Shown: positions 1-6,666, counted from the first letter of the stretch. The stretch is 9,485 bases of DNA from an uncultured Parabacteroides sp. (GCA_900552415.1 USAD01000088.1:1-9485); one strand, 5' to 3'. Program-made: numbers and translations. Notes: generated from the letters alone by a model not told the origin.

Positions 1-585
1 CTCTCCCTCTTTTAGACTCTCTTTCAACTCGCGGGCCATCTTCATGGTCGAGCGGCTGGCATAATGCTTGCTGTATTTCATCCATGATGGCGGGCACCAG
101 GGCGAAGCCCAGATCTTCAGGTCGGGATTATAGGCTTGAGCGGCCTGGATAAAAGGAATCAGCGTCTGCTCGTCGTGGGCGATCGAGAATTTCTCCATCG
201 CGAAATCGCCCTCATTCTCGTTATAGGAATACCAATCGAGCGCAAAGTCGTTCGCTGCGACAGGCATACGGCAGATCGTGAAGTTGGCGCCGACACCCGG
301 ACTGAACATCTCCCGAAGGATCGCCTCACGGGTCGCCTCGTCGAGCTTGCTCAATGAGGTCCAGCCCAATTCGTTAAAGCAGGTGCCAAAACCGTCAATG
401 ACTTGAGCCACACGTGAGGTATCGATCACGGCATCCGCCTGATTGCCGCTAGCGGCGGCGACATTATTTTCCTCGACCCAACGCTGGTCGAAAGTGGTGC
501 TGACCCAAGTGGCCTCGGGCGCGCTTTGACAAGCGCTCAGAAGGGCACCCGCCAAAATGGAGAATAACCAATTTGATGTTTTCAT
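1..585 (-). CDS. GH30-family glycoside hydrolase, lipoprotein, 5' part only (partial)
   Basis: The frame is open from ATG at 585 down to base 1 (195 codons), so the 3' part lies outside the window. The N-terminus is a lipoprotein signal: hydrophobic residues 6-16, then lipobox LLSAC with Cys19. It is followed by the start of a GH30 TIM barrel: QVIDGFGTCFNELGW near residues 61-75, CRMPVAANDF near 105-114, YSYNENEGDF near 119-128, and KIWASPWCPPSWMK near 157-170. The last of these is a hallmark stretch of the family (glucosylceramidase and beta-1,6-glucanase-like enzymes). The catalytic acid/base and nucleophile glutamates would lie beyond the edge and cannot be checked. Inferred role: a retaining beta-glycosidase anchored in the periplasm or at the outer surface and acting on glycans. 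Substrate cannot be assigned. The gene is co-oriented with the upstream DUF5606 gene but separated from it by a terminator, so it is probably transcribed separately. Confidence 0.88.
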   Translation of the reverse strand, partial: MKTSNWLFSILAGALLSACQSAPEATWVSTTFDQRWVEENNVAAASGNQADAVIDTSRVAQVIDGFGTCFNELGWTSLSKLDEATREAILREMFSPGVGANFTICRMPVAANDFALDWYSYNENEGDFAMEKFSIAHDEQTLIPFIQAAQAYNPDLKIWASPWCPPSWMKYSKHYASRSTMKMARELKESLKEGE

Positions 586-617
586 GAATAATTATAGATT
601 AAAGTCATTTAACTTAC

Positions 618-665
618 AAAAAATGCCATCACCTCCGTCCCCATAAGACCTCAGTGATGACATTT
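618..665 (-). terminator. Intrinsic terminator after the DUF5606 gene
   Basis: Arms 621-632 and 654-665 pair over 12 bp with a single G·T wobble. The bases between them can add a short inner stem. On the minus strand the hairpin is followed by a six-T run (plus-strand A run at 618-623). It lies 22 bases past the DUF5606 stop codon and 33 bases before the GH30 start, so it closes the housekeeping cluster and insulates the GH30 gene. Confidence 0.75.
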
Positions 666-687
666 CGTTATATTGATTGATTCATAA

Positions 688-1137
688 TCATTTTGCCTCC
701 TCAGCCTCGGGCTCTGTTCCCTCAGCCTCGGCAGCCTGCTCCTCAGCGGGCGTAAACTCGTTGATGCCGGCCTTGATCAGGATATTATACCAATTCAACA
801 ACTTGCGGATATCGCTGGGATAAACACGGTCGCGGTCAAAATTGGGCAAGACCTCAGCGAAATAGGCGCGCAACTCATCCGAGCTGGCTTTTGCCGGGTT
901 GATCGAGGCCACCTCGCCATTCTCCTTCTCCTTAACGCTGGTCAACACCTTATGCAGAGGCGTCTCACCATCTTCCGTATAGATAGCGATATCGCCAAGC
1001 GAGATCACCTTATCTTTCGCGTGCGCGGGGATTTTCTTCTGGTCAATTAACGACTCAACGATCAGCATGTTCTTGGCACGCGACGTCAACTTGTACAAGC
1101 CGGGTTTCCCGGAGATAGACAAAATAGTCCGTAACAT
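688..1137 (-). CDS. DUF5606 domain protein
   Basis: A 149-residue protein that I recognise as the DUF5606 family, which is confined to Bacteroidetes and has no known reaction. It begins MLRTILSISGKPGLYKL and contains LIVESLIDQKKIPAHAKDKV and the segment SLGDIAIYTEDGETPL (residues about 46-61). This small beta-rich N-terminal part is followed by a helical C-terminal region (YPSDIRKLLNWYNILIKAGI) and a highly acidic Glu/Ala-rich tail from about residue 129. There is no signal peptide or membrane segment, so it should be cytoplasmic. It is the last gene of the nusB-yajC-ybbR-coaE series, 101 bases after coaE, and its own -7-like box suggests that it can also be transcribed separately. Presence of the family is confident; function is unknown. 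Confidence 0.85.
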   Translation of the reverse strand: MLRTILSISGKPGLYKLTSRAKNMLIVESLIDQKKIPAHAKDKVISLGDIAIYTEDGETPLHKVLTSVKEKENGEVASINPAKASSDELRAYFAEVLPNFDRDRVYPSDIRKLLNWYNILIKAGINEFTPAEEQAAEAEGTEPEAEEAK

Positions 1138-1197
1138 AATCTTCTCTTTAGGTTATAATATACTTATAATATATAGTGTGATTGCGTAATCTGTCCG

Positions 1198-1205
1198 CGA
1201 AATTA
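1198..1205 (-). promoter_or_regulatory. Putative -7 box for the DUF5606 gene
   Basis: The minus strand reads TAATTTCG followed by CG, close to the Bacteroidetes -7 consensus TAnnTTTG. It sits 60 bases before the start codon, inside the coaE-DUF5606 gap. No good TTTG is found at the expected -33 spacing. A direct repeat of TTATAATATA (1153-1162 and 1164-1173) lies in the leader. Confidence 0.4.
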
Positions 1206-1238
1206 ACAAACTGGGTGGATTAAAAAGAAGGCCGGGCG

Positions 1239-1838
1239 TTAAAAAAGTGCGTTCTCACGGTTCTTTAGCCATCCGATGAAGTTTTCCACCTGCGGGATCA
1301 AGGCTTGACGGTCGTCGTTATGGATCACGTAATCGGACCGCGACGCCTTCTCCTCATCAGCCATCTGGCTCTTGATCCGACGTTCCAGCGCCTCACGCGA
1401 GGCATGATCGCGAGCGATCGCCCTTTCCAGGCGTATCTCGAGCGGCGCCAGGACCATCAGTTTCACATCGACAATCCGATCAAAACCCGACTCGAACAGG
1501 ATGGCGGACTCGATGGCGCAAAAGGCCTTCTCCTGCCGTTCGCTCCAATCCAGGAAATCCCGGTTCACCTCAGGATGGATGATGGCGTTCACACGGGCCA
1601 AATGCTCCGGTTGCCCGAAGATAAAATTGGCCAAACGGGGCTTATCCAGCTTCCCGTCCGCATCATAAACGGCCTCGCCCACCAAATCGACAAGTGCCCG
1701 ACGTATGACAGGCGAGCTGTTGGTCAGCCGTTTACTCTCCTCATCCGCGATATACACCGGGATGCCATACAAACGAAGCAACGTCGCGACAACCGACTTA
1801 CCGCTACCTATTCCTCCGGTAATGCCAATCTTGATCAT
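1239..1838 (-). CDS. coaE: Dephospho-CoA kinase
   Basis: CoaE phosphorylates the 3' hydroxyl of dephospho-CoA with ATP, the last step of coenzyme A synthesis, in the cytoplasm. The 199-residue length matches the family (about 200). Visible motifs are the P-loop GITGGIGSGKS (residues 5-15), ADEESKRL with Asp32 in the substrate/catalytic region, IIHPEV (86-91), AILFESGFD (112-120), the lid-region RIKSQ (154-158) and the C-terminal DYVIHNDD (169-176). Its ATG lies 3 bases after the ybbR stop codon, which indicates translational coupling and a shared transcript. No terminator follows it, so transcription may continue into DUF5606. Confidence 0.97.
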   Translation of the reverse strand: MIKIGITGGIGSGKSVVATLLRLYGIPVYIADEESKRLTNSSPVIRRALVDLVGEAVYDADGKLDKPRLANFIFGQPEHLARVNAIIHPEVNRDFLDWSERQEKAFCAIESAILFESGFDRIVDVKLMVLAPLEIRLERAIARDHASREALERRIKSQMADEEKASRSDYVIHNDDRQALIPQVENFIGWLKNRENALF

Positions 1839-1841
1839 ATC

Positions 1842-2849
1842 TCAATAATTATGGTTCTCTTCCAAGATAAACTCTATCTTATCAGGCACCAAAGTCGCGG
1901 AATGGATCCATGCCGGACTTTTCCCGAGCATGACTTTCTGGAATCCCGAAGTGTTCTGATAAAGCTCGGCGAACGGGATGGTAATCTCAAAATCCTTGGC
2001 GTTCACGCTCTTGAACTTCGACAAGGGCACCTTGCAACTGACCGCGATCGAGGCGGGAAACATACGTACCTTATAATTGGAGGGAATCCCCGTACAGGTA
2101 ATCGGAATATCGAGCGTCTTCTCCGTATATTCCTCGATCGGGATGATGACGGCAACATATTCCGACTCGAAATTCACGCCCTCGATCGGCTCCAGCTTAA
2201 GCTCTTTCGAGAAGGTCTTGCTCGCCTCCTCAATACGGGTAAAAGCGGTACAGGCCTCGCTCAAGGTATCAAGAATCGCTTGCGAGGCATAAGCCTTGAT
2301 GTGTTTCGGCCGGATCAATATCTCGCCGGACAACTGGAAACCGGTCTTATAAAGGATCTCCCCATTGAAACGCACCGGAATCTCCTTCTCCTTGCGCTGT
2401 CCATACTTCACGTCCACCTGCTGCGGCGTGATGCTCACTATCCTCGAGGTGGCGAACAATTGCTTCCTGACAAAGGCCTCGATAACCTCCGCAGGAACGT
2501 TCAGGCGTGCCTCCTCGCTGCCCGGATTCATCAGGACCGGCAGCGGTAACCGCTTGTGAGAGATCGTATAGTTCAACAGGACACTTCCCTTGTCCTTGAT
2601 CTTGACCACCAATTCCTGGGGAGCGTTCTCCTCGAGAGCGATATTCGACGGAATATCATCATATTCGATGGGGAAACGGATCTCCATCTCATAATCCCTT
2701 TGCAGGCTCTGCAAGAGCCAGAAACCAAACGCGAGCAATATAAAAAGGGAAAAGATCAACATTTCTTTCCACTTTTCCCCGTGAAAGAAACGATTGATCT
2801 CTTCCCTTGCTGTTTGAAAGCGATGTCGTATGCGCTCGTCTGGAGACAT
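1842..2849 (-). CDS. YbbR-like (CdaR-like) single-pass membrane protein
   Basis: A 335-residue protein with a short basic cytoplasmic N-terminus, one membrane segment at about residues 30-48 (MLIFSLFILLAFGFWLL) and a large extracytoplasmic part made of beta-rich YbbR-type repeats. The segments starting RFPIEYDDIPSNI, IPVRFNGEILYKTGF and LDIPITCTGIPSNYKV are typical of YbbR repeats. In Firmicutes the YbbR protein CdaR regulates the diadenylate cyclase CdaA. Whether the Bacteroidetes homologue does this is not shown here, since no cyclase gene is in the window. It lies 19 bases after yajC and 3 bases before coaE, so it is tightly operonic. An SD-like GGGAGG precedes the start by about 11 bases. 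Confidence 0.85.
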   Translation of the reverse strand: MSPDERIRHRFQTAREEINRFFHGEKWKEMLIFSLFILLAFGFWLLQSLQRDYEMEIRFPIEYDDIPSNIALEENAPQELVVKIKDKGSVLLNYTISHKRLPLPVLMNPGSEEARLNVPAEVIEAFVRKQLFATSRIVSITPQQVDVKYGQRKEKEIPVRFNGEILYKTGFQLSGEILIRPKHIKAYASQAILDTLSEACTAFTRIEEASKTFSKELKLEPIEGVNFESEYVAVIIPIEEYTEKTLDIPITCTGIPSNYKVRMFPASIAVSCKVPLSKFKSVNAKDFEITIPFAELYQNTSGFQKVMLGKSPAWIHSATLVPDKIEFILEENHNY

Positions 2850-2868
2850 AAGTCAACGCGCCTCCCGT

Positions 2869-3183
2869 TTATTTTTGTTTCGCGTCCTCAATAGAGGCAT
2901 AAACAGAGGCCTTATCCACCCGGATGCTGACGCCATTGGCAACCTCGATCATCATATAGATGTCGCCGATCTCGCGGATCTTGCCATAGATACCACCAGC
3001 CGTGATAACGCTATCACCAACCTTCAGGGCCTCGCGTGCCTTCTGGATCTCCTTTTGTTTCTTTTGTTGCGGACGGATCATGAAGAAATAGAAAATGGCC
3101 ACGATGACAACCATCATGATGATACCAGACCATTGGCTTCCGCCCGTCGCTGGCGCTTGCAGTAAAATGTTCAGAAAATTCAT
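2869..3183 (-). CDS. yajC: Preprotein translocase subunit YajC
   Basis: YajC is a small inner-membrane protein that associates with the SecDF accessory complex of the Sec translocon. The 104-residue length fits the family. It has one hydrophobic segment (about residues 19-35) running into the family signature FYFFMIRPQQKKQKE. A compact soluble domain follows, with LKVGDSVITAGGIYGKI and a C-terminal part corresponding to the usual VRVDKASV. The gene sits between nusB (73 bases upstream) and ybbR (19 bases downstream), a conserved Bacteroidetes arrangement. Confidence 0.96.
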   Translation of the reverse strand: MNFLNILLQAPATGGSQWSGIIMMVVIVAIFYFFMIRPQQKKQKEIQKAREALKVGDSVITAGGIYGKIREIGDIYMMIEVANGVSIRVDKASVYASIEDAKQK

Positions 3184-3211
3184 GTCTTAAAATTAAATTA
3201 TACGTTTACGA

Positions 3212-3234
3212 ATAGCATAAATCCGTTATGCTAT
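3212..3234. promoter_or_regulatory. Perfect 9-bp inverted repeat in the yajC leader
   Basis: ATAGCATAA (3212-3220) and TTATGCTAT (3226-3234) are exact inverted copies around a 5-base spacer. On the yajC strand the dyad begins three bases after the putative -7 box, so it would lie over the transcription start or form a hairpin at the extreme 5' end of the mRNA. No T run follows, so it is not a terminator for nusB. Confidence 0.55.
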
Positions 3235-3237
3235 CCG

Positions 3238-3245
3238 CGAAAATA
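3238..3245 (-). promoter_or_regulatory. Putative -7 box for the yajC-ybbR-coaE part of the cluster
   Basis: The minus strand reads TATTTTCG followed by CG, resembling TAnnTTTG. It lies 10 bases after the nusB stop codon and 54 bases before the yajC ATG, directly ahead of the inverted repeat at 3212-3234. A TTG occurs about 22 bases upstream, slightly far for a -33 element. Confidence 0.4.
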
Positions 3246-3255
3246 ACGATAATAA

Positions 3256-4182
3256 TTAATCTTTAAGCAATGTGCCCTCTTTTTTTAATTCATTGACAAT
3301 AGCGTCGAGGATACCGTTGATAAAGTTACCACTCTTGGGCGTGCTGTAATATTTCGCCGCGTCGATATACTCATTAAGGCTGACGCTGGTCGGGATCGTC
3401 GGGAACGTGAGGATCTCAGCCAAGGCGGTCTGCATGATGATCATGTCCATGCAAGCCAGACGCTCCGCTTCCCAGTTCTTGACATGCTTGTTGATACGCT
3501 CGCGCAATTCCGGACCTTTCAGGATAGTCTTGCGGAACAGGTTGATGGCATAAGCCTTATCGTCGAGATCCTTAAACATCGGCAGGAGCGGTTGCCCGGC
3601 GCCATTCTTCTCATCGAAACGCTTGATTGTCTTGATCGCGAAAGTTCCGATAATATCGATATCGTCGTTCCAATAGATGCTCTTGTCCTCAAGATACTCC
3701 TCGACCATCTCATTACCACAGATCAATTTCTTAAAGACTTGACGCCAGAACTCACGGTCGGTCTCGTACGAATCCTCCTCGTTAGCCAGATAGCTCTCGT
3801 AAATATCGGAAGCGAGAATCAAGTCCAACAGGCTCTTGATAAACTCCTCATCGTTCGCCCATGAGAGACCTTGCTCGTCAACATACTTTCTCAAGGCGGC
3901 ATTATCGGCTACCTGAGCGGCGAAACGGTTGTTGATAAGACGGGTATTGGGATTCAACTCGTCGTGCGAAGGCATGAACTTGTTCCGGCGGATGTCGATA
4001 AGCCTTCTTTGGAGATTCGTCACTTCCGTGATGAGCAAAAGATAATAATGATACAGGTCATACGATTTCTGGAGACTGAACAGGAGTTCGTTTTCAGCGA
4101 CTTTCAAGTCGCCGTTTCCGTTCTGATAGTAGGAGTATACTATCTGCAAAACTTTAATACGGATTAAAATTCTGTTGATCAT
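3256..4182 (-). CDS. nusB: Transcription antitermination factor NusB (long Bacteroidetes form)
   Basis: NusB binds boxA RNA with NusE (ribosomal protein S10) and keeps RNA polymerase processive on ribosomal RNA operons. The NusB fold is at the C-terminus, about residues 237-303: WEAERLACMDMIIMQTALAE, then LNEYIDAAKYYSTPKSGNFINGILDAI, matching the family's inEaielAK and FvNGvLd motifs. The protein has 308 residues against about 140 in E. coli. The extra N-terminal 200 residues are mostly helical and charged, and long NusB proteins of this kind are usual in Bacteroidetes. The start MINRILIRIKVLQIVYSYYQ fits the helix that normally opens NusB, so the domain may be split or duplicated over the length. 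It is the first gene of the cluster, diverging from galM across a 310-base gap. Confidence 0.95.
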   Translation of the reverse strand: MINRILIRIKVLQIVYSYYQNGNGDLKVAENELLFSLQKSYDLYHYYLLLITEVTNLQRRLIDIRRNKFMPSHDELNPNTRLINNRFAAQVADNAALRKYVDEQGLSWANDEEFIKSLLDLILASDIYESYLANEEDSYETDREFWRQVFKKLICGNEMVEEYLEDKSIYWNDDIDIIGTFAIKTIKRFDEKNGAGQPLLPMFKDLDDKAYAINLFRKTILKGPELRERINKHVKNWEAERLACMDMIIMQTALAEILTFPTIPTSVSLNEYIDAAKYYSTPKSGNFINGILDAIVNELKKEGTLLKD

Positions 4183-4214
4183 TTCTTTAAAGAGCTTCTT
4201 TTAGATTTTGAGCG

Positions 4215-4222
4215 CGAAATTA
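4215..4222 (-). promoter_or_regulatory. nusB: Putative -7 box for nusB
   Basis: The minus strand reads TAATTTCG followed by CG, 32 bases before the nusB start codon. It matches the TAnnTTTG-like pattern seen before five other transcription units here. A -33 TTTG is not present at the ideal spacing, so the call rests on the -7 box and position only. Confidence 0.4.
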
Positions 4223-4303
4223 CGTTTTTTTTCGCAACAATTTGTCTCTTCTCGTGTTTTTCTCCATTTTGAGTGGTTATTTTGTCCTTTTCCCGCCTGG
4301 CCG

Positions 4304-4435
4304 GCTTTTCTTCCGGAAAGAAATTTATTTTCATTCGAAGGTAATCATATTTTCCTTCGGAGGTAATTCCAGTTTTCTTCGGAAGAAAATTCTTTTTTGG
4401 CCGGACATAAATCCGGGTTTCTTCTGAAGAAAAAT
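4304..4435. repeat. Six tandem 22-bp dyad-symmetric units upstream of galM
   Basis: Units begin at 4304, 4326, 4348, 4370, 4392 and 4414, each exactly 22 bp. The core of each is an imperfect to perfect palindrome close to TTTTCTTC|GGAAGAAAA, centred at the eleventh base. Unit 4 (4373-4389) is perfect around a central G, and unit 6 is perfect over seven bases per arm. Units 2 and 3 share TATTTTC and GGTAAT at their ends, and unit 5 is the most diverged (centre GGCCGGAC). The array ends 15 bp before the galM -7 box and covers the place where a -33 element would be. A spacing of about two helical turns would put all dyads on one DNA face, as expected for a multi-site operator. That function is an inference. 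Confidence 0.75.
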
Positions 4436-4450
4436 CCGGCCGGGATTCGC

Positions 4451-4458
4451 TACCTTCG
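4451..4458 (+). promoter_or_regulatory. Putative -7 box for galM
   Basis: TACCTTCG followed by CG, 34 bases before the galM ATG, a close match to TAnnTTTG. The bases 19-20 upstream belong to the last 22-bp repeat unit and show no TTTG, so the promoter may depend on a protein bound at the array. Confidence 0.5.
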
Positions 4459-4492
4459 CGAGCATAAGCGATAATTTTTTAATATCAATATC

Positions 4493-5650
4493 ATGAGAAA
4501 ATGGATTTATGCCGCTATGGCACTCTGCGTGATGTGCGCCTGCGGCGGAAAAGGAGAAAAGGCGGAGAGCCAAACAAAAGAAGAAGAGAAAACACTTTCA
4601 GGCTTAAAACCATCCGACTTCGTATCGGAGGTGGACGGTAAACCAACCGCCCTGTATGTCCTGAAAAACAGCCAAGGCGCCGAAGCCTGCGTTACCAACT
4701 GGGGCGGCCGTCTGGTCTCGGTCATGGTACCCGACCGCGACGGGAAACTGACAGACGTCGTGCTGGGTTACGACAACATCCAACAATATGTCCAGTTCCC
4801 GGACAATAACTATGGCGCCCTGATCGGTCGCTATGGCAACCGAATCGCCAACGGCCAATTCCAGCTCGACGGACAAAGCTATCAACTGCCCCAAAACAAT
4901 AATGGCCATTGCCTGCATAGCGGACCGAAAGGCTATCATGCCGTCACTTGGGACGCACGCCAGCTCGACGGGCAATCGGTCGAGCTCACCTACCTCTCGC
5001 CCGACGGCGAGGCCGGATTCCCAGGCAACCTGAAGGTCAAGGTGATTTACCGGCTTACGGACGACAACGCGATCGATATCCAGTATGAGGCGACAACCGA
5101 CAAACCGACCATCGTGAACCTGACCAACCACAGTTACTTCAATCTCTCGGGCGTACCGGGATCAACCATCACCGACCATAAGATCCAGATCAATGCCGAC
5201 ACTTACGTGCCTGTTGACGAGACCCTGATCCCGACCGGCAAGATCGAGACGGTAGAGGGAACACCGATGGACTTGCGCCAGTTGGTAACGGTAGGCGACC
5301 ATATCGACGACGATTTCGCGCAACTGCGTTATGGTGGCGGCTACGACCACAACTGGGTTCTCAATACGAAAGGCGATCTCAACACCCCGGCGGCAAAGGT
5401 CGTTTCCGAGAAGAGCGGTATCGTGATGGAGGTCTTCACCAACGAGCCGGGCTTACAATTCTATGCCGGCAACTCCATGAGCGAGGCTGGCGACAAGGGC
5501 AAACTGGGTGTCGTCTACCCACGACGTGGCGCGCTCTGCCTGGAGACACAACATTATCCGGACAGCCCGAACCAGAAGTCGTTCCCGAGTGTCGTGCTCA
5601 AACCGGGTGAGACTTACCAAAGCCGATGCATCTATAAGTTCTCAAGATAA
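4493..5650 (+). CDS. galM: Aldose 1-epimerase (mutarotase), exported lipoprotein
   Basis: Interconverts alpha and beta anomers of aldoses such as galactose and glucose. The 385 residues open with a lipoprotein signal (MRKWIYAAMALCVMCAC, lipid-acceptor Cys17), so the mature enzyme should be membrane anchored and act outside the cytoplasm. The galactose-mutarotase fold follows from about residue 40. Family motifs are GRYGNRIANGQF (112-123), HCLHSGPKGY (139-148, His142 matching the first active-site histidine), TNHSYFNLSG (211-220, His213 the catalytic acid), GGGYDHNW (281-288, Asp285) and CLETQHYPDSPN (349-360, catalytic base Glu351). All active-site residues are present. The gene is monocistronic, preceded by the 22-bp array and closed by a hairpin terminator. 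The natural sugar is not known; other mutarotase-like epimerases are possible but less likely. Confidence 0.93.
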   Translation: MRKWIYAAMALCVMCACGGKGEKAESQTKEEEKTLSGLKPSDFVSEVDGKPTALYVLKNSQGAEACVTNWGGRLVSVMVPDRDGKLTDVVLGYDNIQQYVQFPDNNYGALIGRYGNRIANGQFQLDGQSYQLPQNNNGHCLHSGPKGYHAVTWDARQLDGQSVELTYLSPDGEAGFPGNLKVKVIYRLTDDNAIDIQYEATTDKPTIVNLTNHSYFNLSGVPGSTITDHKIQINADTYVPVDETLIPTGKIETVEGTPMDLRQLVTVGDHIDDDFAQLRYGGGYDHNWVLNTKGDLNTPAAKVVSEKSGIVMEVFTNEPGLQFYAGNSMSEAGDKGKLGVVYPRRGALCLETQHYPDSPNQKSFPSVVLKPGETYQSRCIYKFSR

Positions 5651-5671
5651 GTGGGGTTCAAATACCCTAAA

Positions 5672-5724
5672 AAAGGAAACGAGAGTGTGCCTGGAGTCAT
5701 TCGGGCACACTCTCGTTCTTTTTT
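5672..5724. terminator. Bidirectional terminator between convergent galM and map
   Basis: Arms 5678-5691 and 5704-5717 form a perfect 14-bp stem. On the plus strand a T-rich run (5716-5724) follows. On the minus strand the complement of the A run at 5669-5674 gives a T tract four bases beyond the stem. The hairpin therefore can stop transcripts from both genes. Confidence 0.85.
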
Positions 5725-5734
5725 CGGCAGGCGA

Positions 5735-6592
5735 TCAATGGGTCAGGATCTCCAAGCCATTCTCAGTCATAAGGAAAGTATGCTCCCATTGAGCGGAAGG
5801 TTTCTCATCCTCCGTAACCACGGTCCAGCCATCCTCCTCATCTATAAATACACGCCAATCGCCCATGTTAATCATCGGCTCGATCGTGAAGACCATGCCG
5901 GGCACAAGCAACATTCCTGTTCCCTTCCGGCCAAAATGAAGGACCTCCGGCTCCTCGTGGAAAGCGAGCCCGACACCGTGACCACACAGGTCGCGCACGA
6001 CGGAATAACCATTCTTCTCGGCATGACGCTGGATCGCGTTACCGATATCGCCAACATAACAGAAAGGATGAGCGGCAGCTGCCCCAATCTCAAGACACTC
6101 CTTGGTGACCTCAACCAGCCGACGCTTCTCGGGCGAGACATTGCCGATCATGAACATACGTGAGGCATCGGAATAATAACCATCGAGAATAGTGGAGACA
6201 TCCACGTTGATGATATCGCCGTCGCGCAAGATCTCCTTTTCGCTTGGAATACCGTGACAAACCACCTCATTAATGGAAGTACAAACGCTCTTCGGGAAAC
6301 CCTCATAATTCAATGGGGCGGGAATGGCGCCGTGGTCGGTCGTGTACTCATAAACCAGCTTGTCGATCTGGGCGGTCGACATGCCCTCCTTGATCTCACG
6401 CTCGATGAGGTCGAGCACGCCCGTATTGACAACGCCACTCCGGCGAATGCCCTCAATCTGCTCCGGGGTCTTGATTAATTTTCGTTTGGGAACCAGGTGC
6501 CCCTTTTCCTGCTCCGCCAGGATCTTGCGGTCCAAATCCGTCACCGGCTGCCCTTTGATCAGGTGCCAGTTGTGTATTCTTCTCTTGAACAT
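5735..6592 (-). CDS. map: Type I methionine aminopeptidase with N-terminal extension
   Basis: Removes the initiator methionine from nascent proteins whose second residue is small; cytoplasmic metalloenzyme. The pita-bread fold starts near residue 41 (KTPEQIEGIRRSG). The substrate histidine His113 (CHGIP) and all five metal ligands are visible: Asp131 (NVDVS), Asp142 (YYSDASRMF), His205 (GHGVG), Glu238 (TIEPM) and Glu270 (QWEHT); His212 (FHEEP) is the second active-site histidine. At 285 residues it exceeds the 264 of E. coli through an extension of about 35-40 basic residues (MFKRRIHNWHLIKGQPV...) of unknown role. Bacteroidetes usually carry map in the ribosomal S10/secY region, so this isolated gene may be a second paralogue; that is from general knowledge, not visible here. 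It is monocistronic, with its own -7-like box. Confidence 0.95.
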   Translation of the reverse strand: MFKRRIHNWHLIKGQPVTDLDRKILAEQEKGHLVPKRKLIKTPEQIEGIRRSGVVNTGVLDLIEREIKEGMSTAQIDKLVYEYTTDHGAIPAPLNYEGFPKSVCTSINEVVCHGIPSEKEILRDGDIINVDVSTILDGYYSDASRMFMIGNVSPEKRRLVEVTKECLEIGAAAAHPFCYVGDIGNAIQRHAEKNGYSVVRDLCGHGVGLAFHEEPEVLHFGRKGTGMLLVPGMVFTIEPMINMGDWRVFIDEEDGWTVVTEDEKPSAQWEHTFLMTENGLEILTH

Positions 6593-6616
6593 CGCTAAAA
6601 TAGATAATTTATGACG

Positions 6617-6624
6617 CGAAGGTA
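6617..6624 (-). promoter_or_regulatory. map: Putative -7 box for map, overlapping the tRNA terminator region
   Basis: The minus strand reads TACCTTCG followed by CG, 24 bases before the map start codon. It begins only two bases after the T run of the tRNA terminator, so the -33 region of map falls inside that hairpin. The -33 match there (TTAC at 19-base spacing) is weak. Confidence 0.45.
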
Positions 6625-6625
6625 T

Positions 6626-6658
6626 AAAAAAACTCCCGCCGGTGTAACCAGCGGGAGT
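6626..6658 (-). terminator. Intrinsic terminator of tRNA-Glu
   Basis: Arms 6632-6642 and 6648-6658 pair over 11 bp (one T·G) around loop bases 6643-6647, and the minus strand continues into seven Ts (plus A run 6626-6632). It lies nine bases past the tRNA 3' end and 34 bases before the map start codon. Confidence 0.85.
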
Positions 6659-6666
6659 CCTTCCTG

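Larger units (their letters stand above)
4183..4492. other. Divergent intergenic region between nusB and galM
   Basis: This 310-base stretch holds no credible gene. It contains a -7-like box for nusB at 4215-4222, an AT-rich stretch at 4223-4300 in which I see nothing definite, six 22-bp repeat units at 4304-4435, and a -7-like box for galM at 4451-4458. Short open frames across it are built from the repeat and lack any coding signal. Confidence 0.7.

Noticed and set aside
1153..1173. Direct repeat of TTATAATATA in the DUF5606 leader
   Set aside because: It is very AT-rich and only ten bases long, so chance or low-complexity sequence is a sufficient explanation; noted only in the promoter entry.
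1305..2549. Open frame of 414 codons on the plus strand
   Set aside because: It lies antisense to coaE and ybbR, both of which have clear family motifs. The frame is open because of the codon bias of the genes on the other strand, and its peptide shows no recognisable domain.
3212..3234. Intrinsic terminator for nusB
   Set aside because: The stem is perfect but is not followed by a T run on the minus strand, and it lies past a -7-like box, which fits a yajC leader element better.
4331..4573. Minus-strand open frame overlapping the galM start
   Set aside because: It is antisense to the galM signal peptide and to the 22-bp array, with a repetitive peptide made by the array and no promoter.
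4604..5131. Minus-strand open frame of 175 codons inside galM
   Set aside because: It is a shadow of galM, whose plus-strand frame has all the catalytic motifs of the mutarotase family.
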